Shown here one piece after another: positions 54,837 through 63,830 of a DNA stretch of 64,000 nucleotides. The notes beneath the pieces were generated by a model. The model made no database searches and had not been told where the DNA came from. It saw nothing but the letters and a program-made list of their open reading frames with translations. A program made the position numbers and the translations under genes. This stretch comes from Eutreptiella sp. 'Long Island Sound 2002' (Eukaryota; Euglenozoa; Euglenophyceae; Eutreptiales; Eutreptiaceae), in the NCBI GenBank assembly GCA_964036045.1, contig OZ038382.1, positions 101,868,357-101,932,356 of the forward strand, read 5' to 3'. Positions within the stretch are counted from its first letter, which is position 1, and each line of letters begins with the position of its first letter.

Positions 54837-56344
54837 CCTCGACCTCACCCACCTCTACAACAGAGGCAAATGAAGGGGTGTTTGCGGCTGAGGAACCAAG
54901 CCACACTCCACGTATTATACGCTTCTCAGTGTGACCTATAATACACTGTCCTCAAACACGCCCTGTCAAGCAAGCACCCTTTAAGGGACTCCTCAGGTTC
55001 TCTTAAAAAACGTACCGAGAAGCCCCTGGGTAACCTAAACAAGGTTTACCGTGCGCATTTCTCGTGGCCTACCCTTTAATGCATCATGTGCACGCAGGGA
55101 AGGGAGGCTGAACCATAACCACACTGACTCTACCAGGAGGTGAGCTCCTCCCGGGCTAACCTACCTGACTCACCATGCATAGTGTGAATGCCGAAGTGAA
55201 GCGAACACAAAACAACCCTATTGCGAGTTTTAAACAAGCCTAAGCGTTTTAGGCAACCCTACCTTAGTTCTGCGGCTGCACACGAACAAACACGTTCTTT
55301 TTTTCAACCTGTGAAGAGAGAACAAGGATGAATTAGGGTACAGGGAAAGCGTCACAGCGTGTGAATGCCTCGATTTGGCACATGCATCGCGAGCACAGCG
55401 CATATTCTAACCCTACGTGCGCGCTGCGCGCTCCATTCGCATCGCATACCTTTCATTCCTGTTTTGATCTGTGCAGAGCACAAGAGAGGAACACCCGAAC
55501 CCCAAACGAACCCAGCGTTGACAACCCTAACGTCTTTACGAAGCAACCAACATGAACGCAATGCGTGCGTGTGAGATGACACTGGCATACCCTCGACCTC
55601 ACCCACCTCTACAACAGAGGCAAATGAAGGGGTGTTTGCGGCTGAGGAACCAAGCCACACTCCACGTATTATACGCTTCTCAGTGTGACCTATAATACAC
55701 TGTCCTCAAACACGCCCTGTCAAGCAAGCACCCTTTAAGGGACTCCTCAGGTTCTCTTAAAAAACGTACAGAGAAGCCCCTGGGTAACCTAAACAAGGTT
55801 TACCGTGCGCATTTCTCGTGGCCTACCCTTTAATGCATCATGTGCACGCAGGGAAGGGAGGCTGAACCATAACCACACTGACTCTACCAGGAGGTGAGCT
55901 CCTCCCGGGCTAACCTACCTGACTCACCATGCATAGTGTGAATGCCGAAGTGAAGCGAACACAAAACAACCCTATTGCGAGTTTTAAACAAGCCTAAGCG
56001 TTTTAGGCAACCCTACCTTAGTTCTGCGGCTGCACACGAACAAACACGTTCTTTTTTTCAACCTGTGAAGAGAGAACAAGGATGAATTAGGGTACAGGGA
56101 AAGCGTCACAGCGTGTGAATGCCTCGATTTGGCACATGCATCGCGAGCACAGCGCATATTCTAACCCTACGTGCGCGCTGCGCGCTCCATTCGCATCGCA
56201 TACCTTTCATTCCTGTTTTGATCTGTGCAGAGCACAAGAGAGGAACACCCGAACCCCAAACGAACCCAGCGTTGACAACCCTAACGTCTTTACGAAGCAA
56301 CCAACATGAACGCAATGCGTGCGTGTGAGATGACACTGGCATAC
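54837..56344 (+). repeat. Tandem duplication of a 754-bp unit
   Basis: 54837-55590 and 55591-56344 are almost identical; I noticed one substitution (cgtaccgagaag versus cgtacagagaag near 55010 and 55764). The junction is a clean head-to-tail join at ggcatac/cctcgacc. Short frames inside (62-102 codons) occur in both and code for nothing recognisable. It is a recent duplication in the 3' region. Confidence 0.9.
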
Positions 56345-56770
56345 CTGAGAGGTGGGTTGTTGACCTGCTCTGTGGTGTGGGTTGAATTTGAATACTCTTC
56401 TCTGAAGTTTATGAACATTTTGATGCAACTCTGCAAAAATTTCCTTTAGAACTCTAAAAACTACGGCTCATACCTTCTCTTTCAAAAAACGTTTACGCTT
56501 GCGCAACCTTGTCTTTGAAGTCTGCTTCCTTTGCGCTTATCTGCAACTTTGAGTTATATGTAAAAATGATGATTTCCCGCGTGATTTCGTCGATTTTTAA
56601 CAATTTCACTTGCATAATCGCAACCCCCTCCGCTAGACCGCAGGAATCACTCCCTATTAGTTACGTTTTCTTTTTTTTTCAGCTCCTGGAGATTTGTGTC
56701 CTCCATTGGGAGTAATTCTCCGCCCTGGCCCTTGGTCAGGACGTTTACTAAAACGTTGTTTATACAGCGC

Positions 56771-56863
56771 TAGCCGTCCGTATTAGAGCGTTCGACTGTA
56801 CCCTAGTGGGCAAGCATATGTGCTCTAGGGAGGGAGTCCTGGGTTCAAACCCCAGTACCCCCA
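56771..56863 (+). ncRNA. tRNA-like remnant (T arm, B box, acceptor 3' strand)
   Basis: 56839-56855 form a perfect T arm (5-bp stem CTGGG/CCCAG around the loop ttcaaac), with the polymerase III B box GGTTCAAACCC at 56842-56852. TACCCCCA follows like an acceptor 3' strand. Upstream tattagagcgttcgactgta resembles the D-arm end and the start of an anticodon arm. The 5' acceptor strand GGGGGTA is missing and the anticodon arm is replaced by an inverted repeat ccctag/ctaggg (56801-56806 and 56825-56830). It is therefore a tRNA pseudogene or the head of a tRNA-derived SINE, not a working tRNA. Confidence 0.5.
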
Positions 56864-57091
56864 AACCTTTTCCAAACGCTTTCGTCGCACGCTGGCGACT
56901 TTTGAGGAATGCCCCATCGAAGGGACATCATTCAGGGTGCATTACACTGTTTTTTGAGGGTACCTACAGTGTGATAGGCTTCTTTGAACTGATGAGGATG
57001 TTTTTGGTAGGTTTAATGCATTTTCTGAGGTAATTTTGGGAAGATTTGAGCCATCTCTTCTGGTCCTACTAGCTTAGCTAACTAGTACTCC

Positions 57092-57100
57092 AGGGGGGAG
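57092..57100 (+). promoter_or_regulatory. Polypurine tract of the level-3 element
   Basis: aggggggag lies about 30 bases before the 3' LTR, the usual place for the plus-strand primer. The 30-base gap is longer than normal, so either the LTR edge or the tract is slightly misplaced. Confidence 0.5.
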
Positions 57101-57131
57101 TAAGAGAAAGTCACTGCCATGTATTTCTTCG

Positions 57132-57807
57132 AGGGCTTGATCCAGGCCAAGCCCCCCTTAAAACCCTTTTGTTGATGCTAAGACTAACTTAAGTATTTTT
57201 ATCTCTCTTTTGAAGCCCAAAGTACACTTTCTGAAAGTAACTAGGGTTCTGACCCTAGCCCCCCATGAAGTTCACCCCTACCACTCAACTGAGCGGAGGT
57301 ACCTTCCTTCATGGAGGATATACCAAAAACAAATAGGCAATACATGCTTTAGGCCTTGGAGGTTAAGCCTAGTGGTCACCCACCCCAAGACCCCTATACT
57401 CAATTGTTTCTACCACTTATTGTGGTCCTACTTTGTAACTGTTTCTGAATTCAGTTGCTTGGCCAAGTCATTTTCTGCGTTGGCCTGACATCTATGCCCC
57501 ACATTCCTAACCAGAACCATTTCACCCAAAAGAGTGCACATGAAGTGCCTAATGCTATCTTCGAGGCCTGAGTCAGACCAATTTTCATACCAAATCTTTT
57601 GTATTATCCATTTGTGATTGAATCTTTGTGTAAAAACCTGCGTTGTCTATCTGCAGCTCTTCTGTGTTACACTGGATTCCAAAACCAATCATTGATTCGA
57701 TCCACATCGTGTTCTTGCTCTACTTGCTGCTTTGGTTTGGGTCTTCAACTACAAAAACTTCAGGATTTCATCAAAATATCCAGGCCATAAATCAAGGACA
57801 TCTTTCT
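57132..57807 (+). repeat. 3' LTR of the level-3 element
   Basis: It matches 40775-41427 and ends exactly where GC-rich LINE-A sequence resumes with the second ccctc. It contains an extra 23-24 bases (about 57232-57256) absent from the other LTR, including a 7-bp-stem hairpin (ctagggt/accctag, 57241-57258). Confidence 0.82.
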
Positions 57808-59330
57808 CCCTCGACTACCTCCAGCAAACGCACCCGCACGTCCTGGAGCAAGTATGGACACCCCCCGGACAACCCACATGCCCGCACAGCCGAGACAACG
57901 CCACCACACCAGCACCAGCACGCACAGGTCACCAGAAAAAAAGCGCGCGCACACGGCCGGTGCCCGAACCCGCACCCTCGTTATCGCTACTTGCAGGACC
58001 CAGCATCCTACGCCTGCCCCTGAAGCCCAGGGCCCTCCGCCGTCTCGCACAGCCCTCCCCTCCGCCACCGACTCCACAACCTCCACCACCACAACCACCT
58101 GATTCACCACCACCACCACCTCCTCATCCAGCACTCCACCCCCCAAGGAACGGGGGAAACCTCCCAGACGGGCCCCCAAACCCGTCTCCACCGCAAGCAA
58201 CCCCACCGCGGCCAAGGCCCACGCCCCGACGAGGCCAGCACCCGCAACCCAGCTGAAACCCAAGACAGCCGTCAAACAGCCAGCCAAACCCGTCAGTGCG
58301 CCACGACCGCAACCCGCAGCCAAGCCGGAACCCAAGCTCAAGCCCGGCGCCACGACAGCAGCGCGAGCCCGACCCCCCCAGGACGTCCTCTACGACATTC
58401 GGCCACAGCCGTCCCAGGCCTGGAGGCAGCAGCACCCAGCACGGCGCCCCCCCGCCGTCACTGACGCCGCCGCCACCACCTTCATGGCGGAGCGCGCCGC
58501 GGCTGAAGCACAGCGCACCTCAAACCGCCACCTCTCAAAACCCGCACCCCAAGCCCAGGGACCACCCCCGACCGGACCTGATCGACGCCATGGTCCACCA
58601 GCAGCGTCCCTGCCCCCCTACCAACACTCGATGTCAGCCCACATACAGCACATGCCCCGCTATTGCCGCCACCGCGAGTCCCAACCCGACCCCGAGGCGG
58701 AGACCCTGCGCCCATACCCGGGAGTCCGTATCCGTTCGAGCCCCCACTCCCCGCGCACCCCCACGGAACAGGACTACGAGGAATCCCCAGGGCCCTCCAC
58801 CACCACCAGTCCCCACGACCCCATCACACCCACCCACGCCCACTCCTCCGCCCAAGACCGCGGCCCCGCCCAGGGACAGTGGTGGCAGCGCTGAACCCAC
58901 ACGCAGCTCTGGGAGCTCCGAAAGTGGGTCCGGACAGAGCTGTCCCTCGAGGGCCTGGTCCACCGGCTCCGCAAAGGGTCGGTGGAGAACAGCCACCTCC
59001 AACCGGCGGGGGGGTGGATGCCGCAGGCTGCATCAGAAGCCATGCTGGCCAATGCGCTCCACCTCCTGGGAGTCCACCCCCGCAACCTTCCCGCGCTTTA
59101 GGACCACCCGTATGTCCTCAAGCACCTGCGGGAGACCCTCCAGGAGACGCAGCGAGACGGCATCCGCCTGTGGGACATCACCCAAAGCCCAACCCTGCAC
59201 ACACACACCCCCTCGCCACCCCACAAGCGCCGGTGCACCAACGTCAGCGGCACCCACAGCACCCCAGGAGCCCAGCGTGCCACACAACACGACGCGCCTG
59301 ACCCCCCAGCCAGCGGCGCCGCCACCTAAC
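57808..59330 (+). pseudogene. Last ORF of LINE-A copy 2, 3' part
   Basis: The frame cut at 40774 resumes in phase (DYLQQTHPHVLEQVW). A Pro-rich, Lys/Arg-containing stretch follows to about 58260. Further blocks in changing frames are DVLYDIRPQPSQAWRQQH, FMAERAAAEAQRTSNRHL and, at 58900-59180, a helical region: LWELRKWVRTELSLEGLVHR, SEAMLANALHLLGVHPRNLP and VLKHLRETLQETQRDGIRLW. The helical end looks folded; the rest is low complexity. I cannot name a function. Joined to 39587-40774 the ORF would be about 900 codons long, with frameshifts. Confidence 0.5.
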
Positions 59331-59965
59331 CCCGTTGCCCAACCAGCCCAACCAGCTACCACCGCGGGGCGCCACACCAGGCCCCGCCCGGAAGACATAA
59401 AACAGACCGGAAGCCGAAGGACGCGGACGCACACGCCAACGGGCACCGCTACGCCCAATGAACACCGAACCCAAGCCCGCAACTGTCACAACCGTCTAAC
59501 CCAGACAAAGCTCTAACACGAATCCAACCCGAGCCACACTCGAAAACCGCTAACCCTTGACTCCTAACCAGGCCCGCCGAGGGAGCAACGTAGCCACAGC
59601 CCACACCGACAGCCCACACGACCACCTCACCAGCCAGCACCCAAAGCAAAGAGGCACCAAACCAAACCCACCCTGACCCATACCCGTGTACATCAAGACG
59701 CGCGAGCCGCACCCCTGGGGCGCGGCCGCCAAAGCACCGACGACACACGCCAGAGAACACGACACTATTGCACCACTGCACCAGTTGCCCATGCTTGTGC
59801 CTGCAGTGTACGCGCGCCCCCTTTCTCGTAAAAAACTTAAGAAAAAATTTGTTTTGTCTATTCTTTCCAAAAAAACAAAAAAAAAGAGACGAGAAGGCAA
59901 GAAAAAAAACATTAGGGAGGGAGGAAGAGAGACACAACCACCAACAGCACACCGCACACAGCGGG
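59331..59965 (+). other. 3' untranslated part of LINE-A copy 2; no gene seen
   Basis: C/A-rich sequence turning A-rich at about 59829-59915 (runs of a, aaaaaa and gaaaa). The A-rich stretch precedes the minisatellite. There is no defensible frame on the plus strand. Confidence 0.4.
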
Positions 59966-60757
59966 CACGCCGGTGAACAGGCGCCACCTGGGCCAGGACA
60001 CTGCGCACACACAAGCACCAAGGACAACAAAGGGATGGGACACCGCGGCCAGGCACACCAGTGAACAGGAGCCAAATGACCCAGGACACCACACACACAA
60101 AGCAGCACACCAAGCGGATACACCGGTGAACAGGAGCCAAGTGACCGAGGACAGACCACACACAACACAACACACCGAGCGGGCGCACCAGTGAACGGGA
60201 GCCAAGGGGCCCAGGACACCGCACACGCAACACGACAAACCACACGAGCACACCGGTGAACAGGAGCCAAGTGGCCCTGGACACCGCACAAGCAAAGCAA
60301 CGCACCGAGCTGGCGCACCGAGGAACAGGAGCCAAGTGGCCCTGGACACTGCAGACGCAAAGCAACGCACCGAGCGGGCACACCGGTAAACAGGAGCGAA
60401 GTGGCCCAGGACACCGCACACACAAAGCAGCACACCAAGCGACCACACTGGTGAACAGGAGCCAAGTGACCCAGGACACCCCGCACACAACACAACACAC
60501 CGAGCGGGCGCACCGGTGAACAGGAGTTAAGTGGCCCAGGACACCGCACACGCAACACGACAAACCTTGCGAGCACACCGGTGAACAGGAGCCAAGGGGC
60601 CAAGGATACCGCACAAGCAAAGGAACGCACCGAACGGGGGCAACGGTGAACAGGAGCGAAGTGGCCCCGGACACCGCAGACACAACACAACGCACCGAGC
60701 AGGCACACCGGTGAACATGAGCCAAGTGGCCCAGGACACCGCACACACGTAGGGCGG
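59966..60757 (+). repeat. 65-bp minisatellite, 12 units
   Basis: The phrase caccggtgaacaggagcc recurs at 59966, 60056, 60121, 60186, 60251, 60316, 60381, 60446, 60511, 60576, 60641 and 60706. The spacing is exactly 65 after the first, which is 90 long. Units also share aagtggcccaggacaccgcac. Because 65 is not divisible by three, long minus-strand frames (498 and 448 codons) cycle through all phases of the repeat; I read them as by-products. Confidence 0.92.
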
Positions 60758-61317
60758 CCGAGGGACAGGAAAGAACCAACACCCCATTGGTCAGACACGC
60801 TGGGGCGACCCAGCCGACCCACCGGGCCAGTTGCAGGAGCGGTACGCCAAGGCCACTGGTCCGAGCCCGGCCAGGCTGCATCGGGGACCATGGCAAACGT
60901 CACCCGGAGCCATGGAAGCAACCGGTGACAGGCGAGCCGGTACACAGTCCAGGAGGGGGTCGCCTGCCCAGCGGAGCGGTCCGCAACTCAAGCCACAAGG
61001 GTGAGGCGGTCATACCGTAGACAAGCGGGAGCAATACCCCTTGTGGTGAGAGATACTCCGCACGGCTGGGCAGCTCCCAGAGCTGCCGCCCAAAGGAGGG
61101 GGCATGTGACCCTACCCATGGACACATGTGGGGACACCCTCCCACCTGGGACACCTGGACCGGGTGGCCGCGACACTGCCTTCCCAAGCACCTGCAGGAG
61201 CGGCTTAGGAGGCACCTGACCTAGGGTAGTGGGAGGGACAGGACGTCCCCTTGGTTACTCTCTTCCTGCACTGTCAAAGGGGGCATCCCGAGCTCCCGAA
61301 GATACCTACCTACCTAC
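60758..61317 (+). other. 3' terminal region of LINE-A copy 2 with (acct)n end
   Basis: GC-rich, no frame of note. The last bases before the target duplication read tacctacctacc, a short acct microsatellite. Simple-repeat tails instead of poly(A) are known for several LINE clades. Confidence 0.55.
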
Positions 61318-61700
61318 CTGTAACTGGGTGGAATCCCTTGACTCATCAAACGACAATCTGTATGAAGTTGAACCATGTCGTATGTCTGCATACCACTCCT
61401 CCCAGTCGACAGTCGGGTTATAGCTTGAAAGCCATGGTACCCAGAGCACCACATCCCGCAGAATCTCCAGACCCTTGAAGTGGCGTCGAAATACGAACTC
61501 CCGGACTCAAACATAAGCTCTCGTGTATTATCGTAATTCTACTTGGACACCTCCGGTGGTTATACTGTGTCCTGGCTGTGTCAGTTTGTCGAGGGAAAGT
61601 TGCGCCCTCTTTGTTGTCTGCATCGACATGAAGTGACTGTTTGCTCCACAGTCAACCAGATATTCCACGCTGCAGTCGAAAGAGTGGATGTTCAGGTTCG
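61318..61700 (-). pseudogene. Protease of Gypsy-1
   Basis: The minus-strand frame reads VEYLVDCGANSHFMSMQ (61631-61656 for VDCGANSHF), the aspartic protease active site with Cys in place of the usual Ser/Thr. Next comes SLDKLTQPGHSITTGGVQVE (flap), then two stops, and DVVLWVPWLSSYNPTVDWEE, equivalent to the D-x-x-LG-x-x-WL-x-x-x-NP-x-x-DW block with Trp for Gly. It ends at SRDSTQLQ exactly at the target duplication 61318, and the same phase continues at 25168. The first two features would impair activity. Confidence 0.8.
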
Positions 61701-63454
61701 GTTCTTTTGACGTTGACCATCCCCAGTGTTGAATTCTTTTCGGGCTTGTTGATACTGATGGTGGGGTTCAACTCTTCTCGAGGACGTCCGCCACCAGGTC
61801 TTGGAAAATGCTTTTCACGCCGACATGGGCCGCTCTTTACTCTTGGAGCGTGATTGAAATGGTCCCTTACTGTATCCACTTAGATCTCTTCGAGGCGTGC
61901 CTGATCTTGCCCTATATGCTCTCCTTCCCGAGAAGGTGGTCGATTCTTTTGGGAATCGCGGGCTAGGTGTCCTTGCTCGCCAGAGTTGTAGCAACGCCCA
62001 GTTTGTCGTTTATCCTGACGATTCAATTGATCATCCTGACGCTCTCCGATGCATGCATGCACCTGTTCTCAAAGCTCAACGATTGTGTCGACATTCATCG
62101 GCTCTGGCACTGCGGAAGCCAACCGAGCTGCACTTGGAGTCGGCATTGGCATTGATGTGTGGCATTGGGGTAGGATTCGAAAAAAAACATTATTGAAGTC
62201 GAAGTTGGCGGAACCACCATAGATAGAGGTCTCGGAAGTGCAACACGTGTGGTATCTCCCATCGGTCCTGACGCGTTCTGAACTTCCTCCAGTTGATAGC
62301 CGGCTGCAATGTAAGCTTCGGCAATGGTCTCCACAAGCGTGTCGAAGCCAAATGGTGTCCCTGAACACCATTTTGAACGAACTTCAACGATGTACTGTCG
62401 ACAAACGGCGTCGTTCAACAACCCTTCAACAAATGGAGAGTCAACAGGGAAACCCATCTGAAGGCCACTGGTGTTGACCTCCGACTTGATGAAACAGGTC
62501 CTAAAACTCTTTCACGTAGTCCGCATGTCAAGGGAACTCGCTTTCTCGCAGCGTCAAGATCCCCAACAGGTACACTGGTTCGTGGGATGTACAATGGAAG
62601 TGCCCACCCAACACACGCATAAGCTCAAACCAATCATCTTGTACCTGTTTCATCAAGGTATGATCATAGTCGATAGCGTCGCCTTCGAGGAGCAACGGTA
62701 TGGCGGTGACTTGATCGAGTGGTGAATTGATGTGCCACAGGCTGAACGCTCGCATAAGGTCGTCCTTCCAAGTTCGAAGCTCTTCTGATCCCGCCTTGCC
62801 AGAAAACAATCGAATCAATTTGCGTAGACGTTCCACTCGGCGACGTAGGATCTCGAATGCTGGAGCGCGAGAATCCATGGAGTTCATTGGATTCAACACA
62901 TCGATCGATTGATCAAACGGAGGTGCTTGTAGAGGTCGTTGTTGCGGTGGAAAATGTTGTGGCAGTTGGTTGTTCGATGGTGCATGTAGTGGGTAACTCG
63001 AAGAAGGTGGTTGTGGCTGAGGTTGTTGCGATGGAAGCTGGGAGTGCTTCAATAGCGGCTGTTTTTTGGAAGGCTGGTGCGGGTTCGGGGACTGCTGCTG
63101 GTTCAAAAAATGCGCAAACTCGTTGAGGAGGCCGTAGCAATGTGAAACTTCATTTTCCAGTCGTTGTAGTTCACTCACTGCTGCTCTTGTGGCGTTCTCC
63201 GTTGAACACTGCAGGGTGTGGATTCTGTGCTCAGTCGCTGCAGTAGTGTTTGCTGCTGATATTTGCAAGGCATCGATGCGTTGCTCCACATCGACGTGCT
63301 TGGCCTCGACCTCTGCTAGGGCTGATTGTAAACTGCGAAGATCGTGACACATGCATGGAAACCACTCGCTTCTCGACTTGCCATAACTCGTGGTGCAAGA
63401 GCGAGTTAGATCAAAACAGGCAATCTCGAATAAAGTGCAGCATAGCGGCGTCAT
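61701..63454 (-). pseudogene. Gag of Gypsy-1 with damaged zinc knuckle
   Basis: The start is taken at the ATG near 63454, after the LTR and PBS. An N-terminal coiled coil (LRSLQSALAEVEAKHVDVEQ; AVSELQRLENEVSHCYGLLN) and a Gln/Pro/His-rich hinge lead to the capsid-like domain (LRKLIRLFSGKAGSEELRTW; DWFELMRVLGGHFHCTSHEP) down to about 62528. A new frame covers 62095-62457. The knuckle at 61952-61993 reads CYNSGEQGHLARDS, a CCHC motif whose second and fourth metal ligands are Ser. Gag forms the particle and binds RNA. The interdomain frame changes show decay. Confidence 0.8.
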
Positions 63455-63540
63455 CAAAAGTTTGCTCCGTTTCAGGTTGAAATCAAAGATGGCGTGGAGG
63501 ATTGTAACGCAGAGGTCGACAATACTGATCTCCCCGCCTC

Positions 63541-63554
63541 CTAACTGGCTACCA
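63541..63554 (-). promoter_or_regulatory. Primer binding site of Gypsy-1
   Basis: On the minus strand tggtagccagttag follows the 5' LTR after a short gap. It begins like the initiator-Met complement tggtatcagag and like the PBS of the level-3 element. Confidence 0.5.
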
Positions 63555-63555
63555 C

Positions 63556-63830
63556 TTGTGGTGGTTTGACTCGGGAACTGCCCGCGTTCTCGAAAATCCC
63601 AAAATACGACTAAAACCCCTTTGCCCAGGATCTTTAGGCGGAGCACCAAATCATACCCAATCCAAAAATTCAAGACAAAACCCTGTCTAAAAATTCTGAA
63701 ATATCATACACATTTCGCTCACAGCAACTGGGATTTTGACGTTTCATATGTATTCGCAGTTTGCAGTGCGCGATCGCACGTACGCGCAATCGCGCATTCC
63801 CATGTGCTGGTGCTGCTCAAAACCATAACA
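63556..63830 (-). repeat. 5' LTR of Gypsy-1
   Basis: It is homologous to 17949-18212. In element orientation it starts TGTTATGGTTTTGAG at 63830 and ends near TCAAACCA (63562) or a few bases further. It faces gag and the PBS in the correct direction. Confidence 0.82.

Larger units (their letters stand above)
40775..57807 (+). mobile_element. Chromodomain Ty3/Gypsy element (level 3) inserted in LINE-A copy 2
   Basis: About 650-bp direct repeats bound the block (40775-41427 and 57132-57807), and ccctc duplications flank it at 40770-40774 and 57808-57812. A PBS-like sequence follows the left repeat and a purine tract (aggggggag, 57092-57100) lies shortly before the right one. Inside, in order on the plus strand, are a gag-like start, LINE-B (nested), the rest of gag, Cys-rich fingers, protease, an NPPF domain, RT, RNase H, integrase and chromodomain. 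Then comes a long 3' non-coding region. The LTR ends are AG...CT rather than TG...CA, which is unusual and makes the exact ends less certain. LTR divergence is modest, so this is younger than Gypsy-1. Confidence 0.8.
25180..61317 (+). mobile_element. LINE-A copy 2: giant non-LTR retrotransposon, about 19.1 kb without its own insertion
   Basis: The element is bounded by 11-bp duplications. It carries a quasi-repeat leader (25180-26790), a Pro/Thr-rich stretch, ORF1 (28543-30555), a linker module, endonuclease, RT, RNase H and a Cys/His finger (to 37300). A zinc-ribbon ORF, a Pro/His-rich ORF and a last ORF follow. The last ORF is split by an LTR element at 40774 and resumes in phase at 57813. 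The end holds a 65-bp minisatellite and (acct)3 just before the right duplication. At about 19.1 kb (15,595 + 3,510 bp) it is far longer than ordinary LINEs of 4-7 kb. Stops and frame changes in EN and RT show it is no longer autonomous. Confidence 0.78.
17948..63830 (-). mobile_element. Gypsy-1: one Ty3/Gypsy element split by a 36-kb nested insertion
   Basis: On the minus strand, from high to low coordinates, one reads 5' LTR (63556-63830), PBS, gag, zinc knuckle and protease (to 61318). RT, RNase H, integrase, an extra coding region and the 3' LTR follow (25168 to 17949). The two LTRs are clearly homologous over about 260 bp. The protease frame ends in phase with the RT linker frame at 25168 once the 36-kb block and one TSD copy are removed. 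The right half has protease but no RT, the left half RT but no protease, so they complement each other exactly. A 5-bp flank atgag (63831-63835) against atgac (17943-17947) may be a worn target duplication. The element without nested DNA would be about 9.7 kb. Confidence 0.82.

Noticed and set aside
55220-56290. Short ccctaa-like motifs suggesting telomeric DNA
   Set aside because: They are isolated single motifs, not tandem arrays.
55352-56342. Frames of 62-102 codons inside the 754-bp units as small genes
   Set aside because: Present only because the unit is duplicated; overlapping on both strands, with no motif or initiation context.
54837-56344. 754-bp units taken as a pair of LTRs
   Set aside because: They are directly adjacent with no internal region, PBS or polypurine tract between them.
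59966-60757. CRISPR-like array
   Set aside because: The units are contiguous 65-bp repeats with no unique spacers, and the context is a eukaryotic retrotransposon.
59449-60945. Long Cys-rich minus-strand ORFs (498 and 448 codons) over the minisatellite
   Set aside because: They overlap in different phases, follow the 65-bp repeat unit exactly, and lie antisense to LINE-A; best explained as repeat by-products.
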